This document shows positions 7,088 through 19,140 of a stretch of 64,000 nucleotides of DNA, piece after piece; position 1 is the stretch's first letter, and every line of letters begins with the position of its first letter. The DNA lies in the NCBI RefSeq assembly GCF_039537265.1, contig NZ_BAABAE010000003.1, forward strand, positions 124,001-188,000, read 5' to 3'. This stretch comes from Terrimesophilobacter bigeumensis. Its GTDB lineage: Bacteria; Actinomycetota; Actinomycetes; Actinomycetales; Microbacteriaceae. The position numbers were made by a program, and so were the translations under genes. The notes under the pieces were generated by a model. That model worked only from the letters and a program-made list of their open reading frames with translations, was not told where the DNA came from and did not search any database.

Positions 7088-8248
7088 TCAGTACCGGACC
7101 AGGGCGGGCTCAACGGTGGCGGAGTAGGAGTCGATTCCGCCCGCCAGGTGGCGGACGTTGTCGAATCCGGAGTCGCGCAGGAAGGCGAGTGCTCTCGCCG
7201 ACCGAACCCCGGAATGGCAGTACAGGACGACGGGGATGTCACGCCGGACCTCGTCGATTCGGCGGGTCAGGGTGCCGAGCGGAATGAACTCGGACGGTTC
7301 GATCGTCACGATCGCCCTCTCGTAGGGTTCGCGGATGTCGATGAGCTGCACCGGTTCGCCGCGCTCCAGGATCCTCGCGAGCTGCCGCGCATCGACCTCG
7401 TCGCCCTCCGCCTCCTCGTCGTGAGTCGCCGTCGTCGCGACCCCGCAGAACGCCTCGTAGTCGATGAGCTCGGTGATCGGCGGCGACTCAGGGTCAGCGG
7501 CGAAGTCGATGTCCCTGAACCGCCCGGTGAGCGCATCGTAGGTCGTGACCGTACCGAGCAGCGGTTGCCCGATCCCCGTGATGATCTTGATCGTCTCCGC
7601 GCCCATGATGGCCCCGATGACCGCGCAGACGCTCGGCAGCACCCCGCCCTCCGAGCAGGAGGGGATCGTGCCGGGGATGGGCGGCGTGGGGAACAGGTCC
7701 CGGTAGGTGGGCCCCTGCCCTGCCCACGCGACGCCGACCTGGCCGTGGTACTGCAGGATGGCGCCCCACACGAGCGGCTTACCCGTGATCGCTGCGGCAT
7801 CGTTGGCGAGGTAGCGGGTCGGAAAGTTGTCGCTGCCGTCGAGCAGCACGTCGTAGTCGGCGAGGATGTCCAGGATGTTGCCGGAATCCACGCGCACGTC
7901 GTGCCGGATGATGACGGTCGAAGGATCGATCCCGGCCACCGTGTCGGAGATCGAGTCCAGCTTGCTCCGCCCGATGTCGGAGACGCCGTGGGAGATCTGG
8001 CGGTGCAGGTTCGACAGTTCGACGACATCCGTGTCGACGATGCCGATCGTGCCGACGCCCGCCGACGCGAGGTAGGGGACGGTCGCGCTGCCCAGACCTC
8101 CCGCGCCGATGACGAGGACCCGGGCGTTCGCGAGCCTGCGCTGGGCCACCTCGTCGAACCCCGGCAGCGCGAGTTGACGGCTGTAGCGCGCGAGTCTCTC
8201 CGGTGCGAGGGGAGCACCGGGCTCGACGAGGGCGCCCGGTGAACTCAC
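7088..8248 (-). CDS. moeB: MoeB/ThiF-type adenylyltransferase fused to a rhodanese domain
   Basis: 386 aa. The N-terminal E1-like domain has the nucleotide-binding GAGGLGSATVPYLASAGVG, followed by IVDTDVVELSNLHRQ, and would adenylate the MoaD C-terminus. The C-terminal rhodanese domain (about residues 285-380) contains VVLYCHSGVRSARA, whose cysteine would carry persulfide sulfur, so one protein could activate and sulfurate MoaD (the MOCS3 arrangement). The paired CxxC zinc motifs of E. coli MoeB are not seen. GTG 8248 is preferred to the longer frame starting at 8293 because AGGGAGG stands 5 bases before it. A ThiS-activating role is an alternative. Confidence 0.87.
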   Translation of the reverse strand: MSSPGALVEPGAPLAPERLARYSRQLALPGFDEVAQRRLANARVLVIGAGGLGSATVPYLASAGVGTIGIVDTDVVELSNLHRQISHGVSDIGRSKLDSISDTVAGIDPSTVIIRHDVRVDSGNILDILADYDVLLDGSDNFPTRYLANDAAAITGKPLVWGAILQYHGQVGVAWAGQGPTYRDLFPTPPIPGTIPSCSEGGVLPSVCAVIGAIMGAETIKIITGIGQPLLGTVTTYDALTGRFRDIDFAADPESPPITELIDYEAFCGVATTATHDEEAEGDEVDARQLARILERGEPVQLIDIREPYERAIVTIEPSEFIPLGTLTRRIDEVRRDIPVVLYCHSGVRSARALAFLRDSGFDNVRHLAGGIDSYSATVEPALVRY

Positions 8249-8299
8249 GCTGGCCTCCCTGATGCGTCGGCAGCCGTTCGCCGACAGGTTCACACCATT

Positions 8300-8563
8300 C
8301 TATTCGGCGGCGGCGAGCCTCGTCGCCGTGGCGATCGCCTCCGAGACCGCCACGGCGGGGTCGCTCCCGTTCCCGGCCGAACGTCCTGCGGCATAGCCTG
8401 CGAGGAACGTGGTGACAGGAGCTGCGGGGCGCACGACGGCGCGGGCGGCGTCCCCTGCGAGCTCGAGCACACGGTCGATGTCGAGCTCGAGCTCCTGCAG
8501 CTCGAGCGCTTCGGCGAGCCTGCTCGCCCAGTCCGCGAGGGCGGTGCGTTCGTCGTCATTCAT
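8300..8563 (-). CDS. DUF6457-type small protein of the molybdenum cofactor cluster
   Basis: 87 aa, mostly helical, beginning MNDDERTALADWASRL and ending in an alanine-rich segment. It resembles the short actinobacterial proteins grouped as DUF6457 that are found beside mobA. The ATG overlaps the 3' end of mobA by 8 bases with an AAGGGA ribosome site, indicating coupled translation. No catalytic motif is visible. The role is unknown, but gene position implies molybdopterin nucleotide attachment or delivery. Confidence 0.75.
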   Translation of the reverse strand: MNDDERTALADWASRLAEALELQELELDIDRVLELAGDAARAVVRPAAPVTTFLAGYAAGRSAGNGSDPAVAVSEAIATATRLAAAE

Positions 8564-9209
8564 GGGATGTCCCTTCGTCGGCGGTGGAGTAGAGCGGTTC
8601 GGGGGTAGTTGGCGGTGGCAGCGCGCTGAGTCGCGCCGCGTCGGCCCAGGAGTCGACATCGGATGTCGTGCCCGCCGGCACCGCCACGGGCACGAGCGCG
8701 AGATCCTCGATGAGACGGAACACGCGCAGCGAGTCGAGCAGGCCCTCGGCCCGGTGTCGAGCGACGGCCTCGACGATGGCCTCGGTTCGATAGCACGCAG
8801 CCAGAGGCTGCTCACGGCCGTCGGCGTCGACGGCGATCGCCCCGTCGGCCTGGGGATGCGCGGCGAGCGCCTGCTCCAACGCTGCGATCGCACCGTCGAC
8901 CCGCGGCATGTCGCACGCGAGTAGGAGTATCGCTTCACTCGGTGTCGCGGATGCCCCGTCGAGCGCATCCAGGCCAGCGGCGATCCCCGCGACGGGGCCC
9001 GAGAACGGCGGACTCTCCCTCACCAGCAGCACGGCATCCGGAATCGCTCGGGCGGGTTGCGGACCGACGACCACGATGCGGCGGGCGCCGTCAACCGCGG
9101 CCAGGGTGCGCTCCAGCAGCGTGACGCCGTCCACGGTGAACTCCGACTTGGGGATGGAGTCCAGCCGCGCCGAACGTCCTCCGGTCAGGACGATCGCGTC
9201 GATCAGCAC
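8556..9209 (-). CDS. mobA: Molybdenum cofactor guanylyltransferase MobA-like NTP transferase
   Basis: 217 aa. The N-terminal AIVLTGGRSARLDSIPKSEF is the family's nucleotide-binding G-G-x-S-x-R...K loop, and LLLACDMPRVD carries the metal-binding aspartate. It would attach GMP (or another nucleotide) to molybdopterin. The GTG at 9209 begins 7 bases after a TAGGGT -10 hexamer (9221-9216), consistent with a leaderless transcript. First gene of the minus-strand cofactor unit. Confidence 0.88.
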   Translation of the reverse strand: MLIDAIVLTGGRSARLDSIPKSEFTVDGVTLLERTLAAVDGARRIVVVGPQPARAIPDAVLLVRESPPFSGPVAGIAAGLDALDGASATPSEAILLLACDMPRVDGAIAALEQALAAHPQADGAIAVDADGREQPLAACYRTEAIVEAVARHRAEGLLDSLRVFRLIEDLALVPVAVPAGTTSDVDSWADAARLSALPPPTTPEPLYSTADEGTSHE

Positions 9210-9215
9210 GGCCCA

Positions 9216-9221
9216 ACCCTA
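9216..9221 (-). promoter_or_regulatory. -10 hexamer of leaderless mobA promoter
   Basis: TAGGGT on the minus strand, ending 7 bases before GTG 9209. The same -10-to-start distance recurs at several genes here and places the transcription start on the start codon. Confidence 0.6.
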
Positions 9222-9229
9222 CGGCCGAG

Positions 9230-12016
<2,787 letters not shown>

Positions 12017-12182
12017 GACTCACTCCTCCGCCCGACCGCCGGAGATGCTCTCACCTTCGGCGGTGATCCTCCTCCCATAGTCCGCTGTTCCTCGGGGGGT
12101 GTCAACGCGAGCACCGCCGTGAACAGCTCGGACGTCCGAGTAATAGGCTGGAAGTGAGCGGTCTATCGAAAGCGAGGCCCGA

Positions 12183-13271
12183 ATGGCGGACACACGACGT
12201 CCGGCAGGTGCCAGAAAGACCGCGAAGCAGAACGGCGACTCCGCCGACGTGCTTCGCGGATACTACGAGCAGATGGTTCTCGTGCGCGAGTTCGAGCTCC
12301 GTGCGAGCGAGATGTATGCGCGGGCGAAGATCGGCGGGTACTGCCACCTCAATCTCGGTGAGGAGGCCACGGTCGTCGGCCTCATGGCGGCCCTCCGCGC
12401 CACCGACTACCTGTTCACGACCTACCGCGACCACGGCTACGCGATCGTGCGCGGCATGGACCCCGGCGCGGTCATGGCCGAGCTCTTCGGCAAGACGGCG
12501 GGCGTCGTCGGCGGCCGCGGCGGTTCGATGCACATGTTCGATGCCGACCTGCGGATGCTCGGGGGCTACGGAATCGTGGGCGGTCAGATCCCCCCGGCGA
12601 CGGGCGCCGCATTCGCGATCGACTACCGCAGCAAGGCGGGCAAGAAGGCCGAAGCGGTCATGTGCCTCATGGGTGACGCGACGACCAACATCGGCGCGTT
12701 CCACGAGTCGCTCAACCTGGCCGGCCTCTGGAAGCTCCCCATCGTCTACGTCATCGTCAACAACCGGCTCGGGATGGGCACCCCGGTCGAGCTGGCTTCC
12801 GCGGAGCCCGACCTCTACAAGCGCGGCTCCGCCTACCGCATCCCCGGCGTCCGCGTCGACGGTGACGATCCCGTCGCTGTGCGGGATGCGGCGATCGCCG
12901 CCCTCGAGAAGGCGCGCGCCGACCGGCAGCCGAGCATCCTCGAGACCATGAGCTTCCGCCTCAAGGGGCACTCGGTCGTCGACCCCGCGCGCTACCGCTC
13001 GAAGGAGGACAACGAGGAGGCGCAGGCCAACGATCCGGTGCCGGCCTTTCGCAATCGGCTGCTGAAGTCGGGCGCGCTCGACGAGAAGGCTGCCGACGGC
13101 ATCCACGACGCGATCGAGAAGCGGGTGACGGATGCCGTGGAGTTCGCCGACGCGAGTCCGGATCCGTCGCCCTCCGAGCTGTTCGACGCTGTGTATGCGA
13201 CGCCGGTGGCGAACGAGTCCAGGGCGTACCCCGGCGATCCGGTCACGGCCGTGGGGTCGGTGGTGTCATGA
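12183..13271 (+). CDS. pdhA: Pyruvate dehydrogenase E1 component, alpha subunit
   Basis: 362 aa thiamine-diphosphate enzyme subunit. The TPP/Mg motif GDATTN (about residue 164) runs to NN about 25 residues later, and GGRGGSMHMFD is typical of pyruvate/acetoin-type E1 alpha. Decarboxylates pyruvate and passes the acyl group to lipoyl-E2. Followed with a 4-base overlap by E1 beta and then E2. A branched-chain 2-oxoacid substrate cannot be fully excluded. No E3 gene is in the window. A TAGGCT -10 lies near 12145. Confidence 0.92.
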   Translation: MADTRRPAGARKTAKQNGDSADVLRGYYEQMVLVREFELRASEMYARAKIGGYCHLNLGEEATVVGLMAALRATDYLFTTYRDHGYAIVRGMDPGAVMAELFGKTAGVVGGRGGSMHMFDADLRMLGGYGIVGGQIPPATGAAFAIDYRSKAGKKAEAVMCLMGDATTNIGAFHESLNLAGLWKLPIVYVIVNNRLGMGTPVELASAEPDLYKRGSAYRIPGVRVDGDDPVAVRDAAIAALEKARADRQPSILETMSFRLKGHSVVDPARYRSKEDNEEAQANDPVPAFRNRLLKSGALDEKAADGIHDAIEKRVTDAVEFADASPDPSPSELFDAVYATPVANESRAYPGDPVTAVGSVVS

Positions 13272-14260
13272 CCGAGCTGACGTACCGCCAGGCGCTCAAC
13301 GACACCTTGCGCGCAGAGCTCACCCGGGACGAGAACGTGTATCTCATCGGCGAGGAGATCGGCGTCTTCGAGGGCTCGTACAAGATCACCGCGGGGCTGC
13401 TGAAGGAGTTCGGGCCGAAGCGCGTCGTCGACACCCCCATCTCGGAGGAGGGGTTCACCGGGGTCGCGATCGGGTCGGCCATGCTGGGCCTGCGGCCCGT
13501 CGTCGAGATCATGACGCTCAACTTCTCGCTCATCGCGATCGACCAGATCGTCAACCACGCGGCCAAGATGTACGGGATGTTCGGCGGACGCGTGAAGGTG
13601 CCCATGGTCATCCGCACCCCCGGTGGTGGTGGGCAGCAGCTCGCCGCGACGCACTCGCAGAACCTCGAGGTCTGGTACGCGCACATCCCCGGGCTCAAGG
13701 TCGTCGCCCCCTCGAACCCGGCCGACGCGAAGGCTCTGCTCACGGCGGCGATCCGGGACGATGACCCGGTGCTGTTCCTGGAGAACCTGGCCCTCTACAA
13801 CACCAAGGGCGAGGTTCCGGATGGCGAGCAGGTCGCCGAGATCGGCCGTGCCGCCATCGCGAGGGAGGGCACCGACCTCACCGTCGTGAGCTACTCGCGC
13901 GGTGTCGTGACGGCCCTCGAAGTCGCAGAGCAGCTGGCGGGGGAGGGGATCTCCATTGAGGTCGTTGACCTGAGAAGCCTGCGCCCGCTCGACCGGGAGA
14001 CGTTCTGCGAATCCGTGAAGAAGACGAGTCGCGCGGTCATCTTCGAGGACGACATGCTGAGCTACGGCATCGGCGCCGAGATCTCGGCGACGATCGGCGA
14101 GGCGGTCTTCGACTGGCTCGACGCTCCCGTACGCCGGGTCGCCGCAGCCGAGGTCCCCCTGCCATACGCGAAGCCGCTCGAACTCGCAGCGATGCCGGAT
14201 GCTGCGGCGCTCACGAAGGTCATCCACGAGACGCTCGCGGCGAGCGGATACCGGAAGTAG
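13268..14260 (+). CDS. pdhB: Pyruvate dehydrogenase E1 component, beta subunit
   Basis: 330 aa. Contains TYRQALNDTLRAEL, EEIGVFEGSYKITAGLL, DTPISEEGFTGVAIGSAM and the transketolase C-terminal domain (LEVAEQLAGEGISIEVVDLR). Forms the alpha2-beta2 E1 decarboxylase with PdhA. The ATGA overlap with pdhA indicates translational coupling, and pdhC begins 9 bases after its stop. Confidence 0.94.
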   Translation: MTELTYRQALNDTLRAELTRDENVYLIGEEIGVFEGSYKITAGLLKEFGPKRVVDTPISEEGFTGVAIGSAMLGLRPVVEIMTLNFSLIAIDQIVNHAAKMYGMFGGRVKVPMVIRTPGGGGQQLAATHSQNLEVWYAHIPGLKVVAPSNPADAKALLTAAIRDDDPVLFLENLALYNTKGEVPDGEQVAEIGRAAIAREGTDLTVVSYSRGVVTALEVAEQLAGEGISIEVVDLRSLRPLDRETFCESVKKTSRAVIFEDDMLSYGIGAEISATIGEAVFDWLDAPVRRVAAAEVPLPYAKPLELAAMPDAAALTKVIHETLAASGYRK

Positions 14261-14269
14261 GAGGCTGCC

Positions 14270-15613
14270 ATGTCTGAGGTTGTGATGCCCCGCTTGTCCG
14301 ACACCATGGAGGAGGGCGAGCTCTCGAAGTGGCTCAAGAACGTCGGGGACCCGGTCGCGAAGGGCGATGTCCTCGCCGAGATCGAGACCGACAAGGCGAC
14401 CATGGACCTCGAAGCGTTCGAGGCCGGTGTGCTCGAGCAGCAGCTCGTGGAGGCCGGGTCGGTCGTTCCGATCGGAACGCCCGTCGCGGTCATCGGCGAT
14501 GGGAGCGGTTCGGCGGCGAAGCCCGCTCCCGCACCGGCCGCCGAAACGCCCGCCGAACAGCAGGACACTGGCCCGGTCGAGCCGACGTCTTCTCCGGTCG
14601 AGCCGACGTCTTCTCCGGTCGAGCCTGTCGAGACCGGATCTCGGCAGGCTCCGTCCGGGAAGCCTGTGGTTGAGCCGTCGACCCCAGCGGTCGGCAAGCC
14701 CAGAACCTCCCCCCTCGCCCGCAAGATCGCGAAAGAACACGGCATCGACCTCGCGGCCCTCACCGGCTCCGGTACGCAGGGCCGCATCGTCCGCGCGGAT
14801 GTCGAGGCCGCCATCGCAGCGGGTACCGGCATGGCGACCCCGGCAGCACCGGCGACGTCGTCGGGTGCAGCGGCGGCCCCAGCCTCAACTCCCACGCCCG
14901 GTACCGACCAGCACCGCGAGGACGAGCGCATCCCGGCCAACCGCCTCCGGTCGGTGGCGGCGAAACGGCTCACCCAGAGTCAGGCGGTACCGCACTTCTT
15001 CCTCACGAGCGTCGTGGATGTCGAGAAGCTGCTCGCGTTCCGCGGCCAGGTGAACGAGGCGCTCGCTGCCCAGAATCTCAAGGCGAGCGTCAACGACGTG
15101 ATCGTGCGGGCGGTCGCGGTCGCGCTGCGGCAGCATCCGGAGGCGAACGCGTCCTGGGTCGACGATGCCGAGGGCCAGGCGGTCGTGCGGCATGCCCGGG
15201 TCAACGTCGGGATCGCTGTCGCGACGGATGCCGGACTGCTCGTGCCGGTCATCCGGGACGCCGACCGCAAGACCCTCGGGCAGATCTCCACCGAGACCGT
15301 TGCTCTCGCCGAGAAGGCGCGCGATGGCAAGCTCTCCCTCGATGAGATGACCGGCGGGACCTTCAGCGTCTCGAACCTCGGCATGTTCGGCATCGACCAG
15401 TTCACGGCAGTCATCAACCCGCCGGAGGCCGCGATCCTCGCGGTCGGTGCGGCCAGCCCGGTGCCGGTGCTGCGCGACGGCGTGCTCGTCGATGTGCCGA
15501 AGCTCAGGATCACCCTGACCGTCGACCACCGCGTCATGGACGGTGCGATCGCGGCGGGCTTCCTGCGCGACCTCGTCGGCATCCTCGAGCAGCCCTTGCG
15601 GATGCTCCTCTAG
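14270..15613 (+). CDS. pdhC: Dihydrolipoamide acetyltransferase (E2) of the pyruvate dehydrogenase complex
   Basis: 447 aa. One lipoyl domain (residues 1-80, lipoylated Lys about 42 in ETDKATMDLEAF), a variable linker, an E3-binding domain (TSPLARKIAKEHGIDLAAL) and the catalytic core ending in TVDHRVMDGAIAAGF with the His-x3-Asp-Gly active site (His about 419). The linker holds PVEPTSSPVEP-type repeats encoded by a DNA element that also occurs in dnaX and topA. Last gene of pdhABC. Confidence 0.95.
   Translation: MSEVVMPRLSDTMEEGELSKWLKNVGDPVAKGDVLAEIETDKATMDLEAFEAGVLEQQLVEAGSVVPIGTPVAVIGDGSGSAAKPAPAPAAETPAEQQDTGPVEPTSSPVEPTSSPVEPVETGSRQAPSGKPVVEPSTPAVGKPRTSPLARKIAKEHGIDLAALTGSGTQGRIVRADVEAAIAAGTGMATPAAPATSSGAAAAPASTPTPGTDQHREDERIPANRLRSVAAKRLTQSQAVPHFFLTSVVDVEKLLAFRGQVNEALAAQNLKASVNDVIVRAVAVALRQHPEANASWVDDAEGQAVVRHARVNVGIAVATDAGLLVPVIRDADRKTLGQISTETVALAEKARDGKLSLDEMTGGTFSVSNLGMFGIDQFTAVINPPEAAILAVGAASPVPVLRDGVLVDVPKLRITLTVDHRVMDGAIAAGFLRDLVGILEQPLRMLL
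14573..14661 (+). repeat. GTCGAG-type repeat inside the pdhC linker
   Basis: Two units of CCGGTCGAGCCGACGTCTT are followed by CCGGTCGAGCCTGTCGAGAC and a GATCTCGGCAGGCT segment. A 27-base stretch beginning CTTCTCCGGTCGAG is identical in dnaX near 22317, and a near-identical copy lies in topA near 62262. Translated in phase as PVEP repeats in a non-conserved linker. Confidence 0.8.
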
Positions 15614-15702
15614 CCGGCAGCGAGCAGCCCTGGCGGATCTCGTTAAGCCGGCGGTGGTATTTTTCACCGGGTTCGGCAGTGACACCGTCGCGCGTGCCCG
15701 CG

Positions 15703-15708
15703 TAGCCT
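15703..15708 (+). promoter_or_regulatory. -10 hexamer of leaderless transporter promoter
   Basis: TAGCCT ending 7 bases before ATG 15715. No ribosome-binding sequence lies between them. Confidence 0.6.
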
Positions 15709-15714
15709 ACGAAC

Positions 15715-16818
15715 ATGGCAACGGCGAGGATGACCGACGCGAAACAAAGCAACCTCATGGCCGGCCGAAGCCGGCTCGGAACAGCGGTTCGCAAGCTGCC
15801 TCCCGGGGCCTTCGCCTTCGTGATGGCGACCGGTATCGTCGGGGCAGCGTTCTCGCTGGTCGGTCAGGACGCCATCACCATCGTTCTGCTCGTCATCGCC
15901 GTGGTGAGTCTCGCCGCGCTCCTGGGCGCGCTGGTGTGGCGGGTGGTGCGCCATTGGGACCTTGTCTACGCCGACGCCCGCAACCCGGCGATCGCGTTCG
16001 GATTCGCGACGATCGTCGCTGCCCTCAACGTCGTCGGCGCGCTCTTCTTCTCGATCGAGCCGGCGGTGACGATCGTTCTCCTGTGCATCAGCGTTCCGTT
16101 CTGGCTCGTCCTGACCTACGGCATCGCCGCGGCGATGATGCTGGGTCCGCAGGATGGCGCCCCGGCGCTCAAGGCGAACGGCAGCTGGTTCATCTGGGTG
16201 GTCGCGACACAGTCGATCTCGGTCGTGACCGGCATCATCGACCATGGGCTGGAGATCAACATCCTCGGTGTCATCGCGGTCGCGATGTGGAGTATCGGTG
16301 TCGTGCTCTACATCGTTCTCACCGTGATCATCACGCTGCGCCTCATGACGACGACACAGGATGCGTTCGGCATCCGGCCGACCTACTGGGTGTACATGGG
16401 GGCGACGGCGATCACGGTGTACTCGGGCTGGTCGATCCTGAGCCTGCTCGCGGACCTGCCGATCATCAAAGCCACGCACGACTTCGTGTCGGGGTTCACC
16501 TTCATGCTCTGGGCTTTCGGTGTCTGGTGGATTCCGCTGCTCGTCATCTTCGGGCTCTGGCGCCACGCGGTGAAGCGCTACCCGGTGCAGTACGAGTCCG
16601 AGCTGTGGAGCATGGTCTTCCCGCTCGGGATGTTCTCGGTCGCGAGCATCCACCTGGGACGACTTCTCGGCCTGCCGATCGTGCACGACCTGGGGATCAT
16701 CTGCACCTGGATCGCCGGAGTGATGTGGGTCGCGGTGACTGTCCTCATGCTGAAATCGGCCTCCCGCAGGGAGATCCCAGGTGCGACGACGACCGAGAGA
16801 ATCGCGCAGCATCGCTAG
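15715..16818 (+). CDS. TDT/SLAC1-family membrane transporter (TehA-like)
   Basis: 367 aa with about ten membrane helices. The N-terminal PPGAFAFVMATGIVGAAFSL and the C-terminal YESELWSMVFPLGMFSVAS are hallmarks of the tellurite-resistance/dicarboxylate transporter (TDT, SLAC1) family, whose members move C4-dicarboxylates, sulfite or other anions. Substrate not determinable. Monocistronic, with its own leaderless-type promoter, between pdhC and the SRP RNA. Confidence 0.85.
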   Translation: MATARMTDAKQSNLMAGRSRLGTAVRKLPPGAFAFVMATGIVGAAFSLVGQDAITIVLLVIAVVSLAALLGALVWRVVRHWDLVYADARNPAIAFGFATIVAALNVVGALFFSIEPAVTIVLLCISVPFWLVLTYGIAAAMMLGPQDGAPALKANGSWFIWVVATQSISVVTGIIDHGLEINILGVIAVAMWSIGVVLYIVLTVIITLRLMTTTQDAFGIRPTYWVYMGATAITVYSGWSILSLLADLPIIKATHDFVSGFTFMLWAFGVWWIPLLVIFGLWRHAVKRYPVQYESELWSMVFPLGMFSVASIHLGRLLGLPIVHDLGIICTWIAGVMWVAVTVLMLKSASRREIPGATTTERIAQHR

Positions 16819-16844
16819 CGAGGCGCGTCCCGGTTAGACTGGTG

Positions 16845-16937
16845 ACGGCTCCCCGTGTGGCGCCATCCAGGCCAACTCCCCCAGGACGGAAACGTAGCAA
16901 GGGTAACCGGGCTCTGGCGGGTGCGCGGGGAGTCGTT
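16845..16937 (+). ncRNA. ffs: Signal recognition particle RNA, small bacterial type
   Basis: The universally conserved apical core is visible as GGACGGAAACGTAGCAAGGG, flanked by CCATCCAGGCCAACTCCCC and GGGTAACCGGGCTCTGG. The ends pair as GGCTCCCCG with GCGGGGAGTC to close the hairpin. It forms SRP with Ffh for co-translational membrane targeting. End positions are estimated from the terminal helix. A location a few genes before dnaX is common in actinobacteria. Confidence 0.88.
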
Positions 16938-17019
16938 ACATTTTCGGGCAAGCGCTTCACGCGCCCGATACCTCGCTTCGCTCGGCGGACTTCCGCGATG
17001 GTTCACGGGGCGCGGCACG

Positions 17020-17025
17020 TAGGCT
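17020..17025 (+). promoter_or_regulatory. -10 hexamer of leaderless pta promoter
   Basis: TAGGCT ending 7 bases before GTG 17032, supporting that GTG as a leaderless start. Confidence 0.6.
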
Positions 17026-17031
17026 GGAAGC

Positions 17032-19140
17032 GTGGCTCGCTCCATCTACATCACCTCGGCCGAGGGCAACACCGGCAAGTCGACGATCGCACTCGGAGTG
17101 CTCGACACCCTCACCCGGTCGATCGAGCGAGTCGGGGTGTTCCGGCCGGTGGCGCGCTCGAGTGCCGAACGCGACTACGTGCTCGAACTCATGCTCGAGC
17201 ACGACGGGGTCGACCTCGACTACGACCTGTGCGTCGGTGTCGGCTACGAAGACGTCCACAACGATCCGGATGCCGCCCTCGCCACGATCGTCGAACGGTT
17301 CAAGGCCGTCGAGGCGCTGTGCGACGCGGTCGTCATCCTCGGCTCCGACTACACGGATGTCGGAACTCCGACCGAGCTCGGCTACAACGCGCGCATCGCC
17401 GCGAACCTCGGTGCGCCCGTCGTGCTCGTGCTCGGCGGACGCGTCGGCGAACACGCCGAGGCGCGAACCCCGGATGCCCTGCGCCAGCTCGCCGAGGTCA
17501 CGGTCGCCGAACTGCATCACGAGCACGCGACGCTGCTCGCCGTCATCGCGAACCGGAGCGACCCGGGCAACGCGGACGACATCCGGGCCGCCATCGGCAG
17601 CGTCGTGCCCGCCGGCCAGAACGGTGCCGGCGTGCCGGTCTGGGTGGTCCCCGAGAATCCGGTGCTCGTCGCCCCCACCATGCGGTCCATCATGGAGGCC
17701 ACCGCGGGCACGCTGCTGAAGGGTGACCCGGAACTCCTGAGCCGGGAGGCCCTCGGCGTCGTCGTCGCCGCCATGGGCATGAACAACGTGTTGCCGAGAC
17801 TCATCGAGGGTTCCGTCGTCGTGGTCCCCGCCGACCGTACCGAGGTGCTGCTCGCGGTGCTCATGGCCAACGAGTCCGGCACATTCCCCTCCGTCGCGGG
17901 CATCGTGCTCAATGGCGGGTTCGAGTTGCCAGAGCCGATCGAGCGGCTCATCGAGGGCATCCGCTCGACGTTGCCGATCATCCGCACCGAGCTCGGCAGC
18001 TACGACACGGCGGTGCGCATCACGCGCATCCGGCCGCGCCTGGCCGCCGACTCGCAGCGCAAGCTCGACACTGCACGCTCCATGTTCGAGGAGAACGTCG
18101 ACGCCGACGAGCTGCTCGGCCTGCTCGACCTCGAACGCACCCCCGTCGTCACCCCGCTCATGTTCGAGTACGGGCTCATCGAGCGCGCGCGCACCGACCG
18201 TCGCCACATCGTGCTGCCGGAGGGCGAGGACGACCGCATCCTGCGCGCCGCCGCGACCGTGCTGAGTCGTGGCATCGCCGACCTCACGATCCTCGGCGAG
18301 GAGATCGAGGTGCGTTCCCGCGCGATCGGGCTCGGCCTCGACATCCAGAAGGCGGCCGTGCTCAGCTCCTTCGACGACGTGCTGCGGCTGAAGTTCTCGG
18401 AGGAATATCACCGGCTGCGAGCGCACAAGGGCGTCACCCTCGATCGGGCGCGCGACACCGTCACCGACCCCTCCTACTTCGGGACTCTCATGGTGCAGCT
18501 CGGGCTGGCCGACGGCATGGTCTCCGGCGCCGCGCACACGACGGCGCAGACGGTGCGCCCCGCGTTCGAGATCATCAAGACGAAGGAGGGGGTCTCGATC
18601 GTCTCGAGCGTGTTCCTCATGGCGCTCGCCGATCGCGTGCTCGTCTACGGCGACTGCGCGGTCATCCCCGACCCGACCGCCGAGCAGCTCGCCGACATCG
18701 CCGTCTCCGCCTCCGAGACCGCGCAGCAGTTCGGTATCGAACCGCGCATCGCGATGCTCTCCTACTCGACCGGCGAGTCAGGGACGGGGGCGGATGTCGA
18801 CAAGGTCCGCGAGGCGACCGCCATGGTGCGCGAGCGGCTGGCCGGCATCCCCGTCGACGGGCCGATCCAGTACGACGCGGCGGCGGATGCGGCGGTCGCA
18901 CGGGCGAAGCTGCCCGAGTCCGAGGTGGCCGGGCGCGCGACGGTGTTCATCTTCCCCGACCTCAACACGGGCAACAACACCTACAAGGCGGTGCAGCGCA
19001 GTGCCGGTGCCGTCGCGATCGGACCGGTCATGCAGGGGCTGCGTCTGCCGGTCAACGACCTCTCACGCGGGGCGACGGTGCAGGACATCGTCAACACGGT
19101 CGCGATCACGGCCATCCAGGCGCAGGCCGCGCGCGCATGA
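17032..19140 (+). CDS. pta: Phosphate acetyltransferase, long form
   Basis: 702 aa. The N-terminal P-loop-like domain (SAEGNTGKSTIALG) is followed by a DRTGG-type regulatory domain and the C-terminal phosphotransacetylase domain (RRHIVLPEGEDDRILRAA ... MLSYSTGESGTG ... FPDLNTGNNTYK). Interconverts acetyl-CoA and acetyl phosphate. Overlaps ackA by 4 bases, so acetate can be made or used through the Pta-AckA route, alongside acetyl-CoA synthetase at 38979-40961. Confidence 0.95.
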   Translation: MARSIYITSAEGNTGKSTIALGVLDTLTRSIERVGVFRPVARSSAERDYVLELMLEHDGVDLDYDLCVGVGYEDVHNDPDAALATIVERFKAVEALCDAVVILGSDYTDVGTPTELGYNARIAANLGAPVVLVLGGRVGEHAEARTPDALRQLAEVTVAELHHEHATLLAVIANRSDPGNADDIRAAIGSVVPAGQNGAGVPVWVVPENPVLVAPTMRSIMEATAGTLLKGDPELLSREALGVVVAAMGMNNVLPRLIEGSVVVVPADRTEVLLAVLMANESGTFPSVAGIVLNGGFELPEPIERLIEGIRSTLPIIRTELGSYDTAVRITRIRPRLAADSQRKLDTARSMFEENVDADELLGLLDLERTPVVTPLMFEYGLIERARTDRRHIVLPEGEDDRILRAAATVLSRGIADLTILGEEIEVRSRAIGLGLDIQKAAVLSSFDDVLRLKFSEEYHRLRAHKGVTLDRARDTVTDPSYFGTLMVQLGLADGMVSGAAHTTAQTVRPAFEIIKTKEGVSIVSSVFLMALADRVLVYGDCAVIPDPTAEQLADIAVSASETAQQFGIEPRIAMLSYSTGESGTGADVDKVREATAMVRERLAGIPVDGPIQYDAAADAAVARAKLPESEVAGRATVFIFPDLNTGNNTYKAVQRSAGAVAIGPVMQGLRLPVNDLSRGATVQDIVNTVAITAIQAQAARA

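Noticed and set aside
12992..14740. 582-codon minus-strand frame opposite pdhA-pdhC
   Set aside because: Spans several real genes on the other strand and contains repeat-derived LDRRRRRLDR sequence.
15543..17726. 727-codon plus-strand frame over the transporter and SRP RNA
   Set aside because: Passes through three genes in the wrong phase and through the SRP RNA gene.
16957..18537. 526-codon minus-strand frame opposite pta
   Set aside because: Shadow frame; no start or ribosome site worth noting and no domain.
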